DNA of 64,000 nt. Source: Peribacillus muralis (GTDB lineage Bacteria; Bacillota; Bacilli; Bacillales; DSM-1321). The DNA lies in assembly GCF_001645685.2 (NCBI RefSeq), contig NZ_CP017080.1, positions 4,853,501 to 4,917,500 on the forward strand. The letters run 5' to 3'. Both the position numbers and the translations under genes were made by a program. This document shows, piece after piece, positions 16,498 through 25,306 of the stretch. The notes beneath the pieces are model-generated. The model searched no databases, had not been told where the DNA came from, and saw only the letters and a list, made by a program, of their open reading frames with translations. The number at the start of each line of letters is the position of its first letter. Within the stretch, counting starts at the first letter, position 1.

Positions 16498-17946
16498 TTA
16501 GTTTTTGAAGGCTTCTGAAACCTTCAAGAGCTTGCCTTTAACTTTCGTGTTTTTCATCACTTTCAAGACGAGTGGACCCTTTTCGTTCAAGATTTCCACG
16601 TAAGAAACATTATCTTGTATTGTAATGATCCCGATATCCTCTGCGTTCACTCCATCAATCTTGGCAATGGTGCCGACGAAATCAACAGCCCTGATTTTCT
16701 TTTTCTTCCCACCATTGAAGTACAGCTTCATGATTTGTTTGTTCATTTTTTCACTTTTATCTTTTTTTATCTTTGGACGAGCTTCAAGCTTCGCCTCGAA
16801 GTCCGTTCTGTTGGCTGATACCTCTTCTTTTGAAGGCACCGCCCTCTTTTCGATTTCAAAGCCGATATACTCTTGGATCTCGGTCAGGAATTTGTCCTCA
16901 TACGGTGTCACGAATGTGATGGCTTTGCCTTTTTGACCAGCACGGCCCGTTCTTCCCGTCCGATGCACATAGCTTTCCTTCTCCATTGGCAGGTCATAGT
17001 TAATGACATGGGTGATATTATCAATATCGATTCCGCGTGCGGCAACATCCGTAGCCACCAAGTAGCGGAATTCGCCCCTTCTGAATTCATTCATCACTGC
17101 AAGGCGATCCTCCTGAAGCATGCCGCCATGTATCATATCACAAGGATAATCAAGCTCTACCAGCTGTTCACATACTTGATCCACTCGGTCTTTCGTCCGG
17201 CAAAAAATGATGCAGCTATCTGGGTTTTCGGTTATTGTGATGTCTTTGAGCAGGGAGAACTTGTCATCCTCTTTCACTTCAATAAGCGCATGCTCGATCT
17301 TGTCCGTCGTTAAACCCTTCGCTTTGATTTCTATATCCAGGGGATCTTTCATATATTGCTTGCACAGCTTCTTTATACTCTCAGGCAACGTAGCTGAAAA
17401 CAGCATCGTTACTCTCTCTTTCGGGAGCTCTTTAATGATGGCCTCCACTTGCTCGATGAAGCCCATATTAAGCATTTCATCCGCTTCATCAATAACCAAA
17501 TGTGTAAGGCGCTCCAGGGCGAATGTACCTTTCTCGATATGATCTAGAACACGGCCCGGGGTTCCCACGACGACATGGCTTTTTTGCTTCAGCTCCGCTT
17601 TCTGCATGGCAAATGGATGTTTTCCATAAACTGCAGTTGCCTTGATCCGTTTAAACCTTCCAATATTGGTGATATCCTCTTTTACCTGCACAGCAAGCTC
17701 TCGTGTCGGCGTTAAAATGAGGGCCTGTGGCTTATTTTCCCCCCAATCGACCATTTCACATATCGGGATACCGAAAGAAGCGGTCTTGCCACTTCCCGTT
17801 TGCGATTTCACGACAAGATCCTGCCCTTTCAATGCGACTGGGATCACCTCACGCTGCACTTCTGTCGGACTTTGATATCCCAAGCTCTCCAATGCTCTTA
17901 CGATTTCATCACTTAATGTATAATCAGAAAAACTCAATTCATTCAT
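16498..17946 (-). CDS. dbpA: DEAD-box RNA helicase DbpA/YxiN
   Basis: A 482-residue DEAD-box helicase that acts on 23S rRNA during 50S assembly. All core motifs are visible: Q-motif with [11 protein letters not shown], motif I SQTGSGKT, Ia PTRELAVQ, Ib [63 protein letters not shown]. The C-terminal 75 residues ([23 protein letters not shown]) form the DbpA RNA-binding domain that recognises hairpin 92 of 23S rRNA. This domain separates it from CshA-type helicases. The ATG follows TGAGGCTG. It is monocistronic with a strong terminator, and diverges from the haem oxygenase gene. Confidence 0.94.
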   Translation of the reverse strand: MNELSFSDYTLSDEIVRALESLGYQSPTEVQREVIPVALKGQDLVVKSQTGSGKTASFGIPICEMVDWGENKPQALILTPTRELAVQVKEDITNIGRFKRIKATAVYGKHPFAMQKAELKQKSHVVVGTPGRVLDHIEKGTFALERLTHLVIDEADEMLNMGFIEQVEAIIKELPKERVTMLFSATLPESIKKLCKQYMKDPLDIEIKAKGLTTDKIEHALIEVKEDDKFSLLKDITITENPDSCIIFCRTKDRVDQVCEQLVELDYPCDMIHGGMLQEDRLAVMNEFRRGEFRYLVATDVAARGIDIDNITHVINYDLPMEKESYVHRTGRTGRAGQKGKAITFVTPYEDKFLTEIQEYIGFEIEKRAVPSKEEVSANRTDFEAKLEARPKIKKDKSEKMNKQIMKLYFNGGKKKKIRAVDFVGTIAKIDGVNAEDIGIITIQDNVSYVEILNEKGPLVLKVMKNTKVKGKLLKVSEAFKN

Positions 17947-18207
17947 ATGACAGCCTCATTTATTGTTTAGTATCATGCTTTATTGTTTCCATGATCGTAA
18001 TTTCCTTATTCAAATTACTATTATACGCGATATGGAACGATAAACGGCGCAATAATCATTTTCCCTAGTCTTATTTCAAAATAACGAATCCTTCAAACTG
18101 GATGATATTGATGAACCAAAATGGACCGGCTGCTTTTTAACATGCTAAAATAAGTATGATATAAAAATGTAGCATAAAGACGGATATCCAAAAAGGAGAG
18201 CTGATTT

Positions 18208-18540
18208 ATGGTAATCGTGACGAATAGAATCAGAGTCAAAAAAGGAATGGGAGCAGGTATGGCTCCAGGGTTCACTGCCCCAGGTCCACTTGATACGATG
18301 GAGGGTTTTGTGAAGATGGAAGTATTATTGACCCAGAATTTGACGGATCATGATGAACTGAGCGTCAATATGTATTGGGAAAATCTCGATAATTTTACTG
18401 CTTGGAGAAATAGTGATGCATTTAAAGCGGCACATAAACGGCCAGAACCAAGTTCCGATTCCGCTAAAAAAGAATCGCCGATCATAGGCAGCGAGCTTAC
18501 TACGTATGAAGTTGCCTCGGTAAAGGAAATAGCAAGATGA
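18208..18540 (+). CDS. Haem-degrading monooxygenase, IsdG/HmoA family
   Basis: A 110-residue ABM-fold protein of the IsdG group, which opens haem and releases iron in the cytoplasm. The IsdG catalytic triad is complete and in register: Asn6, Trp66 (in FTAWRNSDAF) and His76 (in FKAAHKR). Length and the GSELTTYEVA end also fit B. subtilis HmoA. AAAGGAG lies 8 bases before the ATG. It is a single-gene unit with its own terminator, on the strand opposite to its neighbours. I see no convincing Fur box in the upstream 100 bases, so iron regulation is not supported. The broader family name 'antibiotic biosynthesis monooxygenase' would mislead here. Confidence 0.88.
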   Translation: MVIVTNRIRVKKGMGAGMAPGFTAPGPLDTMEGFVKMEVLLTQNLTDHDELSVNMYWENLDNFTAWRNSDAFKAAHKRPEPSSDSAKKESPIIGSELTTYEVASVKEIAR

Positions 18541-18548
18541 CATATGGT

Positions 18549-18580
18549 AAAGAGGCCGCTAATGAAGCAGCCTCTTTTTC
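18549..18580 (+). terminator. Terminator of the haem oxygenase gene
   Basis: AAAGAGGC at 18549-18556 pairs with GCCTCTTT at 18570-18577, followed by TTC. It lies 9 bases after the stop codon. Confidence 0.85.
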
Positions 18581-18596
18581 TTCTATTGCTAAATAA

Positions 18597-19664
18597 TCAT
18601 TGCGCTTCGGCTTTCTTGATTTGCTTGCTCCGCAGCTGTCCGCAGGCTGCATCAATATCCGTCCCGTGCTCTTGGCGGATCTTACAGTTGACGCCCCTCT
18701 TTTTCAACGTATCATAGAACGCTAAAACGGACGCTTTTTCACTTCTTTGGTATTGGCTATGCTCATCCACAGGGTTATATGGAATCAGGTTGACATAAAG
18801 GCGGTGTTTTTTATCATCCAGAAGATTGGCAAGCTGCTCGGCTTCTTCTTTATGATCATTGACATCCTTCAAAAGGATATATTCGATGGTAATTCTCCGA
18901 TTCGTTTTTTCCAAATAATAATCAAGTGATTTCATTAATTTTTCGATTGGGATCGCTCTGTTGATTTTCATGATTCGCGTCCTAAGTTCGTTATTAGGTG
19001 CATGCAGGGAGATTGCCAGATTCACCTGTAATTGCATATCGGTGAATTCATAAATCTTATTGGCAAGGCCGCTCGTCGAAACGGTAATGCGCCTGCCAGC
19101 GATGGCAAGACCCTTATGATCCATGAGCACCTTCAAAAAGTCACTCATGTTTTCAAAGTTATCAAACGGCTCGCCAATCCCCATCACCACTACATGGCTG
19201 ACGAGATCCTTTTGCTCCAGTGTATCCAAATGCAGTTGAACGTTCATGATTTGCTCCACTATTTCCCCGCTGGATAAATCACGGCTTTTCGCCAATAGCC
19301 CACTGGCACAGAAACTGCACCCGATGTTGCAGCCAACCTGTGTGGTGACACACACGGATATCCCATATTTATGTCTCATCATAACGGTTTCGATAAGGTT
19401 CCCATCCTGCAATTTAAACAGGAATTTAATCGTGCCGTCAGCTGCCTCCTGCTTAACGTGAACAGTCAAGGTCTGGATCGAAAAATGCTCCTCCAGCAAT
19501 TGGATACAGTCTTGATTAACATCCGTCATTTCAGAAAAACTCGTCACACGTGTCCGGTATAGCCACTCCCAGACCTGCTGTGCCCTGAATTTCCTATGTC
19601 CATGATCCAATAACCATGCTGTCAATTGTTCGAATGTTAAACCATAGATGGAATCTTTCTTCAT
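18597..19664 (-). CDS. RlmN-family radical SAM rRNA/tRNA methyltransferase
   Basis: A 355-residue radical SAM enzyme of the RlmN/Cfr family. RlmN methylates C2 of A2503 in 23S rRNA and of A37 in some tRNAs. The iron-sulphur cluster motif CNIGCSFC is present, as are [20 protein letters not shown] and the catalytic C-terminal cysteine in [10 protein letters not shown]. The segment after the cluster reads [11 protein letters not shown], where B. subtilis RlmN (as I recall it) has ASTLGGLKRNL. B. subtilis rlmN lies elsewhere, next to the prpC-prkC cluster, so this could be a paralogue. Position-2 rather than Cfr-like position-8 specificity cannot be settled from sequence alone. AAGAGGG precedes the ATG. 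It follows rlmH, another 23S rRNA methyltransferase gene. Confidence 0.85.
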   Translation of the reverse strand: MKKDSIYGLTFEQLTAWLLDHGHRKFRAQQVWEWLYRTRVTSFSEMTDVNQDCIQLLEEHFSIQTLTVHVKQEAADGTIKFLFKLQDGNLIETVMMRHKYGISVCVTTQVGCNIGCSFCASGLLAKSRDLSSGEIVEQIMNVQLHLDTLEQKDLVSHVVVMGIGEPFDNFENMSDFLKVLMDHKGLAIAGRRITVSTSGLANKIYEFTDMQLQVNLAISLHAPNNELRTRIMKINRAIPIEKLMKSLDYYLEKTNRRITIEYILLKDVNDHKEEAEQLANLLDDKKHRLYVNLIPYNPVDEHSQYQRSEKASVLAFYDTLKKRGVNCKIRQEHGTDIDAACGQLRSKQIKKAEAQ

Positions 19665-19744
19665 TCGTTACCCTCTTTTCATTACATTAAGATTTAGTCG
19701 TTTAACTCCTTTAGACTTACAAGTCATTCCTTAAAACCACCCAT

Positions 19745-20224
19745 TCATTTATGATAGGGTTCATTTCTATTTATCCGAAAGGCCCGATATATTTGCTCCA
19801 ATAAAATCAATTTCATCAATTGATGCGGAAAGGTCATTTTAGAGAAGGAAAGTGCATAATCACTTCTTGAAGTCACCTCGGTGCTAAGCCCGAGCGACCC
19901 TCCAATGATAAAAACCAGCTTGCTTTTCCCATAGGTGGCCAACTGGTCAATATGAGCGGCAAGCTGCTCGGACGTAAGCTGCTTTCCATTGATCTCAAGC
20001 GTAATGACGTAGGTGTCAGGGCTGATTTTAGCCAGGATACGTTCACCCTCTTTTTGCTTTACGATCTCCATATCCGCTGCACTCAGGTTCTCGGGTGCTT
20101 TTTCATCAGGTACTTCAACAAGTTCTATAGTAGCATAGGCGCCTAACCTTTTTGCGTACTCGGCAATTCCTTGCTTTAAGTATTTTTCTTTTAGCTTACC
20201 TACCGTCATAATCGTTATTTTCAT
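19745..20224 (-). CDS. rlmH: 23S rRNA pseudouridine(1915)-N3-methyltransferase RlmH
   Basis: A 159-residue SPOUT methyltransferase that modifies pseudouridine 1915 in helix 69 on the assembled ribosome. The trefoil-knot SAM site is visible in [10 protein letters not shown] and the C-terminal [35 protein letters not shown], which is nearly invariant in the family. The length is exactly typical. GAGGAT lies 6 bases before the ATG. B. subtilis yydA occupies the same place near the origin. The DNA upstream carries a DnaA-box cluster. Confidence 0.97.
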   Translation of the reverse strand: MKITIMTVGKLKEKYLKQGIAEYAKRLGAYATIELVEVPDEKAPENLSAADMEIVKQKEGERILAKISPDTYVITLEINGKQLTSEQLAAHIDQLATYGKSKLVFIIGGSLGLSTEVTSRSDYALSFSKMTFPHQLMKLILLEQIYRAFRINRNEPYHK

Positions 20225-20363
20225 ATATATCCTCTAACTTTCCTTATGTTTTAGTATCAGTTGTAGGATTTGCCTACCTATTATCATACCTTACAGATGC
20301 CTATAAGCAAAACAAGCAAATCACTTCCAATTACAAGGGTGTCCCCATCGCATCTGGCAGCAT

Positions 20364-20394
20364 CAAAAAAACCGCTGACATAAAAGCGCAGCGG
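20364..20394 (-). terminator. Terminator downstream of yyzF
   Basis: On the minus strand CCGCTG pairs with CAGCGG over an 11-base loop and is followed by seven or eight T. It ends the yyzF transcript before rlmH. Confidence 0.85.
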
Positions 20395-20507
20395 CAACCC
20401 TAATGTGCATTTTCCGAAGGTATTTCTGCGGATACTTGCACCTATTCTTATCCCCAGCCTTCATGAAATGAAGCCAGCATAAATGTTAAGAACAGGTTAC
20501 AAACATG

Positions 20508-20811
20508 TTATCCACAAAAGTTATCCACATATCCACATTTTCTATCCACATCTTGTATGGGAATATTAGTTCCCTACTAGATATATTGCCACGTTTCGAC
20601 AATATTCACAGGTTGTTGATAACTGTTTTTCCTCGGAAACTTGCGTTAAAACCGGATACGTTTCACACTCGTATACCACTTCATCCAACGCCATTTCCAC
20701 GTGCTCCTGACAGCAATATAATTCCATCGATTCTTCACCTTTCCTTCCCATCCTACAAAAATCAATTATCCACAACATACGCGGCAGCTCTGACTTCGAC
20801 ATATATCCACA
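20508..20811. other. DnaA-box cluster at rlmH-yyzF
   Basis: Seven DnaA-box-like nonamers occur in 304 bases. TTATCCACA is perfect at 20508-20516, 20521-20529 and 20766-20774. Near matches are ATATCCACA at 20529-20537, CTATCCACA at 20542-20550, ATATTCACA at 20602-20610 and ATATCCACA at 20803-20811. All are on the same strand. B. subtilis has a known DnaA-binding cluster at the equivalent place (yydA), which affects initiation control. The cluster here straddles the yyzF gene. Confidence 0.85.
20566..20727 (-). CDS. yyzF: CxxH/CxxC zinc-ribbon-like small protein YyzF
   Basis: A 53-residue protein starting MELYCCQEHVEMALDEVV. It carries a CxxH pair (CQEH) near the N-terminus and a CxxC pair (CEYC) near residue 43, an arrangement likely to bind one zinc ion. 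This matches the small CxxH/CxxC family of Bacillus (YyzF). I chose the ATG at 20727, preceded by AAAGGTGAAG. The frame is open 25 codons further but the extra segment looks unrelated. It is downstream of the protease gene yyxA and ends at a strong terminator. The function is unknown. One DnaA-like box lies within its coding sequence. Confidence 0.85.
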   Translation of the reverse strand: MELYCCQEHVEMALDEVVYECETYPVLTQVSEEKQLSTTCEYCRNVAIYLVGN

Positions 20812-20891
20812 GGTAATCGTAACAAAAAATAAAAAAAGCGCAAGAGAATATAAAGAACAGGAAGCAATAGTGCCCCCTGTCCTCCTGCGTT

Positions 20892-22112
20892 TTAAATTTC
20901 GCTGTTTGAAAGTGTGACTTCAGTCGATTCTTTCTTTCCATCACGGTAATAAATGATTTTGACTTTATCGCCGATTTTCTTGTCATTATAAAGGTATTTT
21001 CTTAGTTCCACGACGTCATGGATTTCTTCCTTATCCATTCCGACGATGACGTCAAACTCCTTCAAGCCTGCCTTTGATGCTGGAGAATTGCTTTGAACCC
21101 CTGTTATCGCAACTCCTGAAGTAACTTTCTTCGGCAATTTTAACGTATTTTGCTGATGATATTGGGAAATTTCTTCTACGGATGCCAAATTCACACCCAG
21201 GAATGCGCGCTTCACTTCACCGAATTCCTCTATGTCATTGATAATTGGAATGACCGAATCGATCGGGATGGAAAGTCCGATCCCTTCGACTGCATTTTCT
21301 GCAATCTTCATCGAATTTATTCCGATTACCTGTCCTGACATATTTACGAGTGCCCCGCCGCTGTTGCCTGGGTTAATGGCCGCATCCGTCTGGATGACTT
21401 CCGCATTCCAATCCACTTGTCCGTCCTCATTGATATCGACCTCTATCGTACGCTCCAGGCCGGAGATGATTCCTTGTGTGATTGAACCTGAGAATTGGAG
21501 GCCTAGAGGGTTACCAATGGCAATCACTGGCTCACCTGGCTTCAATTTTTCGGATTTTCCGAACTCTGCAATTGTCTTGATTTTATTACCGTCCACGACT
21601 ATGACCGCTAAATCTGTCCACGGGTCGCTTCCTTGCAGCTTTGCAGGCAATTTAGTACCGTCACTTAATGTCACTTCCAGCTCATTGGCGCCTTCAATAA
21701 CATGATTATTCGTAACAATATAGGCCTTGCCGTCATCCTTTTTATAGACGACGCCTGAGCCTGTGCCAGCTTCAGCCGAACTGTCCTCAGCATTGCTCCC
21801 TTGGCCCCAGAAGTTCGTTTCCTGGATGTTGGTGATGCCGACCACTGCGTCACTTGCCTTATCGACGGCATTGGTGACGGCACTTGTTACATCGACAGCA
21901 AGGCTTTGCTGCGCTTGCTTCATCGGCTGATTACTTGTTGATTTCTGCGTTGTAGTTCCATCACTTCCGTTATTAAGTATGCCACCTCCCGGAAAAACCA
22001 ATAAAATAAGTAAAGCACCAATGATGGCGCCTCCCAAGCCTGTTAGAAAATAGCTTGCATGGCCCTTTTTTCGTTTATTTCGGTTCTCATCATGATCATC
22101 ATAATAACCCAA
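20892..22112 (-). CDS. yyxA: HtrA-like membrane serine protease (YyxA/HtrC)
   Basis: A 406-residue trypsin-like quality-control protease anchored outside the membrane. A basic, hydrophilic N-terminus of about 20 residues precedes a transmembrane helix (about 21-42) and a Gln/Thr/Ser linker. The protease domain has the full triad: His in TNNHVIEG, Asp in WTDLAVI and Ser in GNSGGAL. A PDZ domain (about 300-400) follows with SPASKAGLKEFDVIVGMD. The start is a TTG at 22112, supported by homology of the first residues (MGYYDD), with GAGAGGATG upstream. It lies just downstream of walJ, as in B. subtilis, but a terminator between them suggests a promoter of its own. Confidence 0.93.
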   Translation of the reverse strand: MGYYDDHDENRNKRKKGHASYFLTGLGGAIIGALLILLVFPGGGILNNGSDGTTTQKSTSNQPMKQAQQSLAVDVTSAVTNAVDKASDAVVGITNIQETNFWGQGSNAEDSSAEAGTGSGVVYKKDDGKAYIVTNNHVIEGANELEVTLSDGTKLPAKLQGSDPWTDLAVIVVDGNKIKTIAEFGKSEKLKPGEPVIAIGNPLGLQFSGSITQGIISGLERTIEVDINEDGQVDWNAEVIQTDAAINPGNSGGALVNMSGQVIGINSMKIAENAVEGIGLSIPIDSVIPIINDIEEFGEVKRAFLGVNLASVEEISQYHQQNTLKLPKKVTSGVAITGVQSNSPASKAGLKEFDVIVGMDKEEIHDVVELRKYLYNDKKIGDKVKIIYYRDGKKESTEVTLSNSEI

Positions 22113-22341
22113 GACCGCATCATCCTCTCATTTTAGGAAATGAATAATAGCCATTCTATTGTTTGGTATCCTCCCTCAATTATACTCAATTACCGAATTT
22201 TTTCTAAAAAAATGCATCCAATATTTCAAGAGGGAGATTATTGGACTTAGGTCAGCCGTTTTTCCTATATGTATACAGTTGTAACCAAACGATACCCCAA
22301 TTAAACCAATTAGTAACTTTCGGAAGGGGATTTTCAGCAAT

Positions 22342-22374
22342 AAAAAAAGAATGGACAAGGTTTCCCTTATCCAT
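22342..22374 (-). terminator. Terminator of the wal operon
   Basis: On the minus strand ATGGATAAGG pairs with CCTTGTCCAT (one G-U pair) and is followed by TCTTTTTTT. It lies right after the walJ stop. Confidence 0.85.
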
Positions 22375-22383
22375 CCCTTTTCT

Positions 22384-23178
22384 TTACAACGTAACGAGCT
22401 CCGTTGGTCTTTTCGGGTCAGTATCGTATAAGGAAAATTGCTCCCCAACGATTATCCCCTTTGTCTTCAAGGTCTGTTCCACCGACATTCTAGCTAAATC
22501 CTTCATATTGTTATCAAGGCTTAAGTGGGCCAGGTAAATACGTTTCGTCTTATCACCGGCCACTTCACTCATAGCAAGAGCGGCATCTTCATTGCAGACA
22601 TGTCCAACATCACTCAAGATACGGCGCTTGATGCTCCATGGGTATTTACCCATCCTCAGCATCGAAACATCATGGTTGCTTTCAAAAACATAGGCATCGG
22701 CATTCGATATGATCCCTTTCATCCGATCGCTTACATAACCTGTATCAGTGATGACCACAAGCTTCTTGTCTCCATGATGAAAGACATAAAACATCGGCTC
22801 GGCAGCATCATGTGAAACACCAAATGACTCGATATCAAGACTGCCGAACGTTTTGACTTGCTCCATTTCAAATGTGAATTTTTGCTCGTTAGCAATTTCG
22901 CCGATCGAGCGTTCCATGGCATTCCATGTCTTTGCGTTCGCATATATCGGAAGCTTATGTTTTCTGGCGACCACGCCCAGTCCTTTAATGTGGTCGCTAT
23001 GTTCGTGGGTAACAAGGATTCCGGATAATTTCGACATATCGCGGCCAATATCCTGGAATAATGCTTCCATGGCCTTGCCGCTTAATCCGGCATCGACAAG
23101 GAAGGATTGATCCTCCGTTTCCACGAAAAAGGCATTTCCTGTACTCCCGCTGGCGAGAACACTAAAATGCATAGTCAT
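22384..23178 (-). CDS. walJ: WalJ (YycJ), metallo-beta-lactamase-fold exonuclease
   Basis: A 264-residue MBL-fold metal hydrolase. Family members are 5'-3' exonucleases proposed to help coordinate DNA replication or mismatch repair with cell division. The metal site is visible as [11 protein letters not shown], with further ligands in [18 protein letters not shown] and [10 protein letters not shown]. The start [16 protein letters not shown] is characteristic of YycJ. GGAG lies 9 bases before the ATG; a second ATG two codons in is possible. It is the fifth gene of the wal operon, 6 bases after walI. Confidence 0.93.
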   Translation of the reverse strand: MTMHFSVLASGSTGNAFFVETEDQSFLVDAGLSGKAMEALFQDIGRDMSKLSGILVTHEHSDHIKGLGVVARKHKLPIYANAKTWNAMERSIGEIANEQKFTFEMEQVKTFGSLDIESFGVSHDAAEPMFYVFHHGDKKLVVITDTGYVSDRMKGIISNADAYVFESNHDVSMLRMGKYPWSIKRRILSDVGHVCNEDAALAMSEVAGDKTKRIYLAHLSLDNNMKDLARMSVEQTLKTKGIIVGEQFSLYDTDPKRPTELVTL

Positions 23179-23184
23179 CTATAC

Positions 23185-23982
23185 TCACTCCAGTATTTTT
23201 TCTTCAGTATTTAATTCAATGACCTCTCCATCAAAAGCGTTCACGAAGAGATCCGTTTCGTTATCAAGGACCACCCACCAAGTCGGCACTAGCAAATGGG
23301 ACATCGATGTCGTCTGCAGCGAATTATAAAAACCCAGTTTAACATTCGTGACTTTGCTTTTTGGCACAATATCACGATTATCATATAAAGCTCTAATGGC
23401 TTTCATGGGAGTTACCAATTCCTTAGGTTTATTGAATTTTTCAATATCCTCTAAATACATCTGCTCATAGGACACGACTTCACCTTTTTTATTCAAATAT
23501 AAAGTGACCTTCCCTTTACTATTATTAAAAAACATCTTACTATCTGCCACCTGATAGCAAATGATCGTCTGGGTGATCTTATCATAACTCCAAAAACGGT
23601 ACTCACTGCCCTTTAATATATAATCCTTCAGGAATATATCCAGGTCTGCCTCATGAATGTCCGCCTTCATGCTCACTGGCGTCTTGAATGTGCCCACCAG
23701 CTTCTTATCATCTATGATCTTGGCTTTTTGATTTTTCAAGTACTGTATATCTTTCTTCTCGAACGTCTTGCTTTTCGCAGTCAGGAATTGGTCCTTCAGC
23801 TTTTGTTTCGGAAGAGGGACTTCTATCGAGATATCATCTTCCTTCAATAGCTCCTCCGTTGAGGACTCCGCGAAATTCTCATATTGGTAGTCATTGATTT
23901 TTTCAAGGAATTGATAAAGAAGAAAAATATTCAAAACGAAGAACACCATGATGAATATCGACTTTGTATTATTCCAATCCAC
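23185..23982 (-). CDS. walI: WalI (YycI), regulator of WalK
   Basis: A 265-residue bitopic membrane protein that forms a complex with WalH and WalK and restrains WalK kinase activity. A single transmembrane helix lies near residues 10-27 (FIMVFFVLNIFLLYQF), followed by an extracytoplasmic YycI domain. I chose the GTG at 23982 because GGGAGG lies 8 bases upstream and the product then starts VDWNNTKSIFI, matching the family. The start overlaps the walH stop by 14 bases. Confidence 0.92.
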   Translation of the reverse strand: MDWNNTKSIFIMVFFVLNIFLLYQFLEKINDYQYENFAESSTEELLKEDDISIEVPLPKQKLKDQFLTAKSKTFEKKDIQYLKNQKAKIIDDKKLVGTFKTPVSMKADIHEADLDIFLKDYILKGSEYRFWSYDKITQTIICYQVADSKMFFNNSKGKVTLYLNKKGEVVSYEQMYLEDIEKFNKPKELVTPMKAIRALYDNRDIVPKSKVTNVKLGFYNSLQTTSMSHLLVPTWWVVLDNETDLFVNAFDGEVIELNTEEKILE

Positions 23983-25306
23983 TTTGATCGCCTCCCGTAT
24001 CTCCTTCAAAAGGCACAATGAACCATTTATTGCCGATGCGATAATACCATGTCGGTTCAAGGGTAACCAAGGTGACAAGCTTGGAATCAAGGGATTTATC
24101 CAATCTATACCCGATAGAAATGTCCTCCACTTTCTTGAAATCGATATTATCTTTCGATTTCAACTGATCCAATACTTCCCTGCCGCTTGCTAACGTCTTA
24201 AGAGCACCTTCTGATGGGAGAACCGAAGCAAGTGAGAAGTATGGACGTTCATAGCTATAAATCTCTTCCTTACCCCAGATTTGTTCGATTTCAGTCATTC
24301 CATATTCATTGAAGGCAGGATACCCGTTTACGAACAACCGGAACACGACCCGTTGCTCACTCTCCGACATATAGGCGTAGCGATAGTTATTATCTTCCCA
24401 GCCAGCATGATCATTGATGAAATCTATGCTTTTTTGCAGAAGATCACTCGAACTTCCGAATGACTTGTCCTTTTGTCCCGGATTGATATAAGAAATCAGG
24501 TAATTTTCTTTATTAATCGTCATCAGCCTTGTTCCATCCGTATATTCATCGCCGACCGAAACCGATTCCTGGCGCACATACTTAGGAAAATTAAATAATG
24601 CATTCTTCAGTTTTCCTATATCCAAATTATCGATATAATACTGAAAGCTTTTAATCTCCACCGGGTTTTCTGGTACGAACAGCGTCTTTTTGCTGTTTAT
24701 CACTTCTGCCGTGTATTCGGGGTGCTCATTGTAAGAACCCGTATAAAACTTATCCATGAAATCTTCTACTTTATTGGAATCGACCATACCCTGATAGATT
24801 TTCTCTTGACCATATGAAACAAAATAAACGGCGGAATCATTTTCACCGATTTCCCTTTGTTTTATGATAATCCGGTCAAAAGAAAAGGAAGGCACTTCCT
24901 TATCGGTGATATTCAATAACGTTTTATAGATGGATATAGGAACATCATCGGAAAATTGAATTTCAACCGATCCGTCTTCATGGACAAAATCATCGAATTT
25001 CCTTTGTAGCCTCTTTACCGAGATCTCTCTGATACCGCTAAAACTCCATTGCGAATATTCCTTCTCCATCCTGCCTATTTCAATTGGGTCTGAGGTCTGG
25101 AAATGCTGCCCATTACCGTGAAAAAGGATACTGACCGGTTTAATGACATCACTGACGATCTCCACATCGCTTTTTATCTTTATATAATCCGACGATTGAC
25201 TCAATTGATCATATTCAGGCTCGTACGTCCAAATGCTCCAGGTCAAGAAAATGCTCGTCCCCACCAAAATAGTCAGTATAATGCTTTTTGCACGTTCTAA
25301 ATTCAT
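23969..25306 (-). CDS. walH: WalH (YycH), regulator of WalK
   Basis: A 445-residue bitopic protein that, with WalI, holds the WalK sensor in check through its transmembrane helix. One N-terminal helix (about residues 7-25, SIILTILVGTSIFLTWSIW) is followed by a large extracytoplasmic YycH domain. The ATG at 25306 overlaps the walK stop as ATGA, with GAGGAT upstream; a TTG two codons earlier is less likely. It sits between walK and walI, as in other Bacillaceae. Confidence 0.93.
   Translation of the reverse strand: MNLERAKSIILTILVGTSIFLTWSIWTYEPEYDQLSQSSDYIKIKSDVEIVSDVIKPVSILFHGNGQHFQTSDPIEIGRMEKEYSQWSFSGIREISVKRLQRKFDDFVHEDGSVEIQFSDDVPISIYKTLLNITDKEVPSFSFDRIIIKQREIGENDSAVYFVSYGQEKIYQGMVDSNKVEDFMDKFYTGSYNEHPEYTAEVINSKKTLFVPENPVEIKSFQYYIDNLDIGKLKNALFNFPKYVRQESVSVGDEYTDGTRLMTINKENYLISYINPGQKDKSFGSSSDLLQKSIDFINDHAGWEDNNYRYAYMSESEQRVVFRLFVNGYPAFNEYGMTEIEQIWGKEEIYSYERPYFSLASVLPSEGALKTLASGREVLDQLKSKDNIDFKKVEDISIGYRLDKSLDSKLVTLVTLEPTWYYRIGNKWFIVPFEGDTGGDQSGLE

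Noticed and set aside
18100..18207. Fur box upstream of the haem oxygenase gene
   Set aside because: I looked for a 7-1-7 element; only loose AT-rich matches were found, so iron regulation is not claimed.
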